Source: Ziziphus jujuba (Eukaryota > Streptophyta > Magnoliopsida > Rosales > Rhamnaceae). From it: a DNA stretch of 64,000 nt. Positions within the stretch are counted from its first letter, which is position 1; the number at the start of each line of letters is the position of its first letter. A program made the translations under genes and the position numbers. The stretch is from contig NC_083386.1 of the NCBI RefSeq assembly GCF_031755915.1, positions 21,251,001 to 21,315,000 of the forward strand, read 5' to 3'. The notes beneath the pieces were generated by a model that saw nothing but the letters and a program-made list of their open reading frames with translations, had not been told where the DNA came from and did no database searches. This document shows, in pieces, positions 57,519-64,000 of the stretch.

Positions 57519-58604
57519 TCAATCAAAGCCTTTGAAATCGAATAAGAAAGGATCACCATAATCCCAAAAACTCGGCGTGTAATCTTCATCGTTGATCAAC
57601 GGCCACATCATGGGAGATACAGCTCCATTAACCGACCCGATCGGATCCGGAACCTGCACCGGTGCAACCATTGGTTGTGTAGAAAAAGATAAGCTCGAGT
57701 CCACTATCCCCACCAGCGTATTAATATCATCCAGAGAACAGTTCTGATGATGATTTTGTAGTTGTTGTTCAGATTGAAATTGATTTTGATGGTTGTGATT
57801 AGGGTTCTGATACGATGTGGTGGTGGTGGTAGGGTCATGATGAGCACAATTATTAAGAACTAGATGTTCATTTCCATCAGAGAGTGGATACTGATGATGA
57901 TGATGATGATGATGATACTGTTGTTCTTGTTGTTGTTGCACCATAAGCTGCTGCTGTGGATTCTGCAGCAGCGAATTCGGGCACAGTAAGGAAGCAGAAG
58001 TAGTTGGGTAACCCCCAACACCACCGTACGGTACGAATCCCGAGGAAGCCGCCGCAATCGCCATTAAAGGAATTGGCTGAGCTGCTGAAGATGGATAAGC
58101 AGTGAGTCCGAACCCGGATGGACGAGGAAGCAATGGCCGCAGGGTTTGAGTAGACGAAGAAGACGAAGATGAAGACGACCCGCCGCGCGTGGAAGACGAA
58201 GAGGAAGACGAAGAAGAAGAGACGGAGGGCTGGAGGTTAAGCTGAGCTCTAGAGCCGTAGAGAATAATGGCCGCACGGTCATAAGCACGCGCTGCGTCTT
58301 CAGCGGTGGCGAAAGTGCCGAGCCACTTTCGGGTCCGTTTACGCGGTTCTCGGATCTCGGCGACCCATTTGCCCCAGCTACGCTGTCGGACTCCACGGTA
58401 GCGAAACTTGTTGTTGTCGGGACCTCCTTTGCCTTTGGATTTTCTGGTCGTGGTGTTTGATGATGATGATGATGCAGAGGCGGTGGTGATGGTGGTTGGT
58501 TCTGCTGCGTTTGAAGAAGAAAGGTCGTCGTTTTGATTGTTGTTTGTGTGTTGGGGTGGAAGGGAAGGATCAGATGGAAGAGAGTGTTGTTGGTCTTGGT
58601 CCAT
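57519..58604 (-). CDS. ABI4: ABI4-type AP2/ERF transcription factor, 361 residues
   Basis: A single AP2/ERF DNA-binding domain spans about residues 67-124 ([19 protein letters not shown], then [20 protein letters not shown] and YGSRAQLNL). It follows the [10 protein letters not shown] segment typical of ABI4. Next come two poly-Ser tracts and the [11 protein letters not shown] (LRP) motif near 152-162. After these are a Gln/His-rich region, a [17 protein letters not shown] segment and an acidic-aromatic end ([23 protein letters not shown]) that could act in activation. In Arabidopsis, ABI4 is a nuclear regulator of ABA, sugar and seed responses that binds CE1-type CACCG elements. The gene is intronless, as is usual. 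The ATG at 58604 (MDQDQQ) is preferred. An in-frame ATG at 58661 adds 19 residues unlike the family. Confidence 0.96.
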   Translation of the reverse strand: MDQDQQHSLPSDPSLPPQHTNNNQNDDLSSSNAAEPTTITTASASSSSSNTTTRKSKGKGGPDNNKFRYRGVRQRSWGKWVAEIREPRKRTRKWLGTFATAEDAARAYDRAAIILYGSRAQLNLQPSVSSSSSSSSSSTRGGSSSSSSSSSTQTLRPLLPRPSGFGLTAYPSSAAQPIPLMAIAAASSGFVPYGGVGGYPTTSASLLCPNSLLQNPQQQLMVQQQQEQQYHHHHHHHQYPLSDGNEHLVLNNCAHHDPTTTTTSYQNPNHNHQNQFQSEQQLQNHHQNCSLDDINTLVGIVDSSLSFSTQPMVAPVQVPDPIGSVNGAVSPMMWPLINDEDYTPSFWDYGDPFLFDFKGFD

Positions 58605-58870
58605 AGGGTATGGTGAAAGGATGGCTTTAAAACTGGTTGTGGGGAAAGATGGAGACCACAACCTCTACCTCGTTCAGTGTTCTTGATTAGTCCAAAATAC
58701 AGAAAGTCTAGAGGTGGATTTTGAATAACATCTCTGTTAATGGTGGATGAGGGCGGTGGAGAGGTGCGCTTTTTTTATATTTATATTTTGTGGTTTTTTC
58801 TTTTACACTTGTAGAGAAAAAAGAAAAGCAGATAGATTGATTGCTGCTCAGTGAAGATTACAGACCGGTC
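58605..58870 (-). promoter_or_regulatory. ABI4 5' untranslated region and core promoter
   Basis: On the minus strand a TATA box (tataaata within 58774-58786) lies about 175 bases before the ATG at 58604. A CACCG core (complement of cggtg, 58754-58758) lies about 20 bases downstream of the TATA box, in the sequence ccaccgccc. CACCG is the CE1 core bound by ABI4 itself, and self-activation is reported for Arabidopsis ABI4. Its use here is an inference. Confidence 0.6.
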
Positions 58871-60771
58871 TCAGCGCACATTGGTTTTGGAATTTGGAAC
58901 CATTATCATTTTCTTCTTCTTCTGTTTTTTTAATTAAAACTTTTTTATTATTATTTTTTTCGATAAGATTTATAAAAGCTGTATTTTGGGAAAATTCCCT
59001 AATCTTTCATTTTTGGTTTTTATTTTTTATCTCAATTTGTCTCACTTTTAAATGGCAATTACATGCTCTTGTTTTCTAGGGTTCGATTAGCAAATTTTTT
59101 ATAGTTTGTTTTTTAGCACCAATTTCCAATGTATTTTCAACATTTTTGCATTTTAACCTTTATAGCATCGAAATTGGACTACACTCCTAAGTTTGTACAC
59201 AATGCACATTTGTCCAAAACTTTCACCATGATTTTTAACTACAAGATTATATTAACCAAAATTCCAATTTCATTATATCTTTTTTGTTGGAATGAAAATC
59301 TCATCATGAGCTGTACACATGCACTTTAACTGTTATAATGTTACGGTGCGGAGATTTTGATTTAATATTACAGCATTTACAAATTTTAGAGAAGTAATGG
59401 TGCTAATTAATACTACAATTAGTAGATCAAATGAAAACAAGTGGAAATTATTGAAAGCTAGTGCCAAGAATATAAAATTTTTATTTCTTATTATATGTGA
59501 AATTATTCAAGACTTAATTGGCACAGTAATTTAGATTATATAAGTATTTGTATGCTTGGCACACTTGTAAAAACTATATTGTGATTGCACCTTCATGTCT
59601 ATAGTTCAAACTTTTTTTTTTTTGGTAATGGTTTATAATTCATATGTTGACGAAGATGAATCCGGCTTTCCAAATACTATTGACTTGTAATGTTAACTGA
59701 AAAAAAAAATAACTGAGGCTATATGAGGTATTTAATTTCCTTTTATTATTCTATTTATATTTCGTTTTGATATTTCATTGAATAATATAATATTCTAGCT
59801 CCTATACATGTGCGACAGGGACTAAACTTTGCCTTGTAATTTGATGAATTTAATTATTTTCTTATGATTGTCTGCATAAACAAGAGTCACAGAAAAAATA
59901 GTTATATATATAAAACAAGGTGTCAGCATCAAAAAGCAAAACAAGCTAGCCGCAAAGATACTCTCTTTTCGAATGAGATAGTGTTGAAGGATTAAATTAT
60001 AAATTATATTTGCCGTGTTATGTAAAAATATAGTATAGTTTAGCATATATGTTTTAAAATATTAGATATATTCATTGCTTGGTATAGTTGATGAAATTTC
60101 AGCCTTCTGAGTTGAGAGAGTCAGAACAAAGATGCCTCTGTTTCTGGCAGCCTGTGATATTTTGAGGTCACTTCTCAGAGAACTTACTTCGTGAAGAAGA
60201 TAGGTTTCCAATTCAACTTATTTTGGTGTACCGTGCCCATAATTAATTTACACGCCTACCTAGTAGAGAAATGCCTATTTCGATTATTGTGTAAAAATAT
60301 CCTTATTCATTTCCCTGATAGTGTAAGTGAAAACATGTAAACTTGTATCCATTGAGATATATTGTTGATAATTTCTTCCAATATCATCTAAAAAATGTAC
60401 TCTTATAAATAAATCCGATTACCAATATGATTGTAGATTTTTTACCATGCTAATATTCTTTATGAACCCAATTTTTTTTTTTTTATAAATTATTTTTTAC
60501 CGATGGTGGAAGTCTAGACTCCTTCATCAAAGTTGTCGCGAATAGGGATATGACTTATGAGGATATCATATTTGTGATTTAGAAACCCAAGGTAGATGCC
60601 GGTCTCTAGTCAACAACTCTTTCATTTTACAACTCCAAAAGTGGGATGGTATACAACTGTTTACTCCTTCAGTACCTGCTGTGTAACCAATTTATATTGG
60701 GGTCTACCAACTATTAGGTTAGTAGTGTCAAGACGGTATATCTGTTACATAAATTACTATTTTCGTAATAT

Positions 60772-60807
<36 letters not shown>

Positions 60808-60869
60808 CAGAACTCTTTTACTATTAACTATTTTTCAATTTACAATAGAAGATACATACTAAATCATAC
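58871..60869. other. AT-rich intergenic region upstream of ABI4
   Basis: No coding sequence is recognised. It has many A/T runs and a long (AT)n stretch near 60776-60804. A slightly GC-richer piece at 60500-60750 has no recognisable protein. Confidence 0.4.
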
Positions 60870-61246
60870 TGCTGAGATTCTATTTAATAATTTTAAATTA
60901 AAATTTTAATAGGAATGTAATAATTTTTAACATTTGTCACTTGATATACCTTAAACAAGTCATATAGATAATAATAATATAGTTCTCTTGTGATAATATA
61001 AACTTTCAATAAAATTATATATAATTTGATAATTGTATAAACTAAAAGGAATTTCAAATAATATTTATGTGCTATATTATTCTTCTCTATCCAAAAGATA
61101 TATAAAGATATAAACTTATACAAAATAAAAATAAAAAATAACATAAATTACAATTATTTCTAATAGTCAACTAGTTACTTATTAATCGATCCTAGAAAGA
61201 ATAATCAATTATTTATAATAATTAGGCATTAACACCTCATATTGAC
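60870..61246 (-). repeat. 3' LTR of Copia-2 (element orientation), outer border uncertain
   Basis: On the minus strand it starts tgtcaatatgagg at 61246, immediately after the purine tract cttgagggggag. The sequence to the left is AT-rich like many copia LTRs. The far end was placed only approximately, and no target duplication could be tested. Confidence 0.6.
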
Positions 61247-61871
61247 ACTCCCCCTCAAGTTGGAGCATAGATATTTATCATGCCCAATTTGTTAATTTAA
61301 GTATTAAACATCTTTGTGGATACAACACTTGTAAGTACGTCCGCTAATCGATCATCTGACTTAACATATGAAAATTAAATGATTATTTGATCCAAATTTT
61401 CCTTGATGAAGTTGCCATTAACTTCCACATGTTTAGTATGATCACATTGTATGGGAAGGTGTGTAATTTCAATGACTGTCTTATTATCACAATACAAATC
61501 CATAGGCTTTCAATACTTAAACCCTAAATATTTTAAAATATTCTTTAGCCAAAGTAAATCACATACATGTATACGTGAAGGATGTTACCACAGCCTTCTA
61601 CTTTTGACTTTTTAAAATGACTAAATTTCCTTTGATCTCCTATACAATCAAAGTTCCTATACAGTCAAAGTTCCTATACCCTACAATATCCAATGTATCA
61701 CCCTTGAAAATAGCAAACCTTTTCCTAAAGCATTCTTCAAATACTCTAAGATTCGATACACAGTATTTATATGCTCTTCACTTGACACATGCATGAACTA
61801 GCTTAATACATGTACTACATAAGCTATATCTAGCCTTGTGTGTGATATGTAGATTAGTCTTTGAAATAGTC
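61247..61871 (-). pseudogene. Copia-2: RT end and RNase H remnant of an old Ty1/copia element
   Basis: Reading the minus strand from about 61870: RLFQRLIYISHTRLDIAY, then SSEEHINTVYRILEYLKNA (the RT-RNase H connection), MDLYCDNKTVIEIT, HTKHVEVNGNFIKENLDQ, SDDRLADV and KLGMINIYAPT before the purine tract and LTR. These are standard copia RNase H landmarks in the right order, with several stops and frame changes. It is cut at about 61871 where the Copia-3 LTR starts, so Copia-3 probably inserted into it. Confidence 0.82.
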
Positions 61872-62422
61872 TGCTGGTTGTGATTCAATTGAGAGATGGT
61901 CAAAGTTAACGTTTCTTATAAGCATCAGTTGTGAAACGGTGCCGTTGCATTTAAGGAAGTGGTTGGAATGAGTCAGCGGTTAGTTTTCTGTTTTGGAGGT
62001 TTATAAATAATGGTTTAACTGCAGAAACAGAAAATAGATGATAGAAGCAGCTAGTTCTCGATCAAAGTTTTTTCTTCTGGTTTTCTCTTTTCTTCTTGTA
62101 GCCTCTTTCTCTTTGTATTTCTCTTTCTCTTGGTATTATTTAGGATCATTCTGGATGAGTGATTTGTGAGAAAGAGAGAGGTTGTAAAGGGGTTTCTGGT
62201 GTGGTTTATGGGTGTAGAGAATCTGTAAAATCAAGAGAGAAACTGCTGCAATGGTGTATCTGTTTTGTTCATAGTGCAAGAACTTCTTGGATGGAGTTCA
62301 CCGAGGATGTAGGTCATTTCTAGACCGAACCTCGTAAAATTTGCGTGTTCTTTGTGTGATTCTTCTTGTTTGTTTCTTTCTATATGCTTGCTGTGATGAG
62401 TTCTGTATTGAATTAAGTTTCA
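61872..62422 (+). repeat. 5' LTR of Copia-3
   Basis: The right border is the tca four bases before the primer site. The left border is one of the TG positions between 61872 and 61881, where Copia-2 coding similarity stops. The partner LTR is outside the window. Confidence 0.75.
62002..62009 (+). promoter_or_regulatory. TATA box of the Copia-3 LTR
   Basis: tataaata lies about 130 bases into the LTR in a less AT-rich setting, a plausible start for the element's genomic transcript. Confidence 0.6.
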
Positions 62423-62426
62423 ATAG

Positions 62427-62438
62427 TGGTATCAGAGC
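62427..62438 (+). other. primer binding site of Copia-3
   Basis: tggtatcagagc, the tRNA-iMet complement, lies four bases after the LTR end. Confidence 0.92.
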
Positions 62439-62522
62439 ATTCTTGTATACTCATTCACAAGAAAGAAACGTGTGCCTGCCATTTGTTTGATGAAATTCCT
62501 AAGTGACGAACCAGCAAGCTAA

Positions 62523-64000
62523 ATGGGTTCCAAGGTAAAGTTAGAGGTCTTTAATGGGAAAGGAGACTTTCTCTTATGGAGGCAGAAGATGAAAGCAGTT
62601 CTGGTGCAACAAAAAGTGGCCAAAGCCATAGATGGGTCTTTTCCAGAGAGTCTCACAGAAGAGCAAAGAGAAGACATGGATGAAATTGCCTACAGCACCA
62701 TCATTTTACATCTGTCTGACAGCATCTTGAGGAAGGTAAATGATTCTAAGACCACTTCTCAAATCTGGAGTAGATTAGAGCAATTATATTTTGTTAAATC
62801 ACTGCCAAATAAAATATACTTGCTGGAAAAAATTTTTGGTTTCAAGATGAATCATTCAAAGGATTTAGAAGAGAATCTTGATGAATTTAACAAATTGGGA
62901 TTAGATCTGGCCAACTGTAATGAAAAGTTCACTGATGAACATCATGCAGTGATTTTATTAAATTCTCTTCCAGATAGTTATAAGGATATTAAAAATGCAA
63001 TTAAATATGGAAGAGAGATTTTGACCACTGATATTGTCATAAATTCGTTGAGAGCAAAAGAGTTGGAAATGAAGATTGAGAGGCCAGACACTAGTGGGGA
63101 AGGTCTGATTACTAGAGGAAGAAATCCTGTTAGAACTTCAAAAGGCTATAATAACCGTTTCATAGGCAAATCTAGAGACAAGTCTAGATCTAAGTCAAGA
63201 AACAAAGGAAGGAAGTGTTATTATTGCCAGAAAGAAAGTCATCTCATTAAAGATTGCTACAAGAGGATAAATAAAGAAAATAGAGAGAAACATTCTGAAA
63301 ATGGAGATGCTGCTGTAGTAAGCAATGAGGATGACATTGGAGATGTCTTGGCTATCTCAATGGATCAAACCAGTCAAGAATGGATTTTGGATTCTGGATG
63401 TACCTTTCATATGTGTCCAAGACAAGAGTGGTTTGTTAATTTTCGAAACTTAAATGGTGGTCAAGTGCTGTTAGGCAATAATCAAGCTTGTAATGTGACT
63501 GGAATAGGAGATATTCCTATTAGAATGAGTGATGGAGTGATAAGGACCTTGAACAATGTAAGGTTTGTTCCTGAGCTGCAAAGAAATCTCATTTCACTTG
63601 GAGTCTTGGATGAATCTGGTTATAGTTGTAAGTCTGAAAATGGGTCCATGAAGATCAGCAAAGGTGCTCTTACTGTCATGAGAGGACTCAAGAGAAATGG
63701 ATTGTATGTTCTACAAGGAAAAATAGTAACTGGAACTAATGCAGCAGCTATAACTTCAAGTCCAGATGAAACCCAACTTTGGCATAGAAGATTGGGACAT
63801 ATCAGTGAGAAAGGCCTGTAGATTCTCAACAAGCAAGGGCTGTTTGGCAAGAACAAAATCAGCAAGATGGAATTTTGTGAACACTGCATATTGGGGAAGC
63901 AACATCGGTTGAGTTTCAAGCTAGGAACACATAAAGCTACCTCAATACTAGACTATGCACATGCAGATTTATGGGGACCAGCCAGCACACCTACACATGG
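62523..64000 (+). pseudogene. gag-pol of Copia-3, one in-frame stop, continues past the window
   Basis: ATG at 62523 gives 432 open residues to a stop at 63819-63821; the same frame then stays open to 64000. Domains in order: gag of the UBN2 type (residues ~1-190), basic linker, zinc knuckle CYYCQKESHLIKDC (~235-250), aspartic protease WILDSGCTFHMC (~298), and GAG-pre-integrase LWHRRLGH around residue 420. After the stop come EFCEHC and the integrase start HADLWGP. The stop is TAG, where a one-step change from CAG is the simplest origin. Whether the copy is otherwise intact cannot be seen. The knuckle has Ser where Gly is usual. Confidence 0.9.

Larger units (their letters stand above)
61872..64000 (+). 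mobile_element. Copia-3: Tnt1-like Ty1/copia retrotransposon, 5' part
   Basis: A 5' LTR (about 61872-62422), tRNA-iMet primer site (62427-62438), leader and a gag-protease-integrase frame from 62523 run off the window. The encoded protein resembles the Tnt1/Tork group in its gag start (VEVFNGKGDF-like text, here LEVFNGKGDFLLWRQKM), CCHC knuckle, WILDSGC protease and GAG-pre-integrase. It is the best preserved element of the window. Confidence 0.9.

Noticed and set aside
57328..57522. A 64-residue protein just downstream of ABI4 on the same strand
   Set aside because: It starts in a poly(A)/poly(T) run beside the ABI4 stop codon and lies in the probable 3' untranslated region, with no recognisable motif.
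58605..58661. Upstream start adding 19 residues to ABI4
   Set aside because: The extra residues have no counterpart in the family, whereas the ATG at 58604 gives the typical short polar N-terminus.

Overview
This window is nuclear DNA of a flowering plant, most likely a eudicot. It contains one clear single-copy plant gene, an intronless ABI4-type AP2/ERF transcription factor at 57519-58604 on the minus strand. Almost everything else is nested plant retrotransposons: Ty3/gypsy with tRNA-iMet primer sites, a gypsy family with ~3 kb LTRs beginning TGTAACACCCC, Ty1/copia, a Cassandra-type TRIM and a LINE. The species cannot be named from the sequence.

Layout. 1-2.7 kb: right-hand part of a decayed gypsy element on the minus strand (G1). 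2.7-3.7 kb: hAT transposase pseudogene. About 4.25-15.76 kb: LTR fragments of the TGTAACACCCC family, including a 22-copy 20-bp minisatellite, split by gypsy element G2 (5840-13966, plus). 16.8-34.85 kb: an old Ty1/copia element (Copia-1), opened up by three later insertions: G3, a gypsy element with a large gag-protease frame and no RT or integrase core (18731-24669, minus, TSD AGTGA); hAT-N, a 1.2 kb non-autonomous hAT element (27044-28261, 8-bp TSD GTATCGGT); and T1, a 3.6 kb solo LTR (30265-33876, minus). 34.96-44.58 kb: T2, a long-LTR gypsy element with 3.0 kb LTRs and TSD ACATT around a wrecked 3.6 kb internal domain. 45.99-48.91 kb: T3, a solo LTR of the same family (TSD ATGAG). 50.55-51.54 kb: a tandem array of Cassandra-type LTRs carrying a 5S rRNA-like core. 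52.53-53.69 kb: a 5'-truncated LINE with poly(A) and a 15-bp TSD. 53.7-54.9 kb: a degenerate element with long inverted terminal repeats. 54.9-60.8 kb: the gene island around ABI4. 60.9-61.87 kb: the antisense 3' end of a decayed copia (Copia-2). 61.87-64 kb: the 5' end of a much fresher Tnt1-like copia (Copia-3), which runs off the window.

How it fits together. Repeated direct duplications at element borders give a clear order of events. Copia-1 landed first and was later hit by G3, hAT-N and T1. G2 landed inside an older LTR fragment. T2 and T3 are separate insertions of one family. No retroelement here has a fully open coding region in the window. Copia-3 is the best preserved, with one stop in the part that can be seen. 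The only host gene supported is ABI4, a DNA-binding regulator of abscisic acid and sugar responses. It has a TATA box and a CACCG (CE1-type) core upstream. The strongest leads for a second look are the W-box-rich starts of all T-family LTRs, the conserved GC-rich block inside those LTRs, the decayed-core T2 element, the gag-only G3 element and the Cassandra array.
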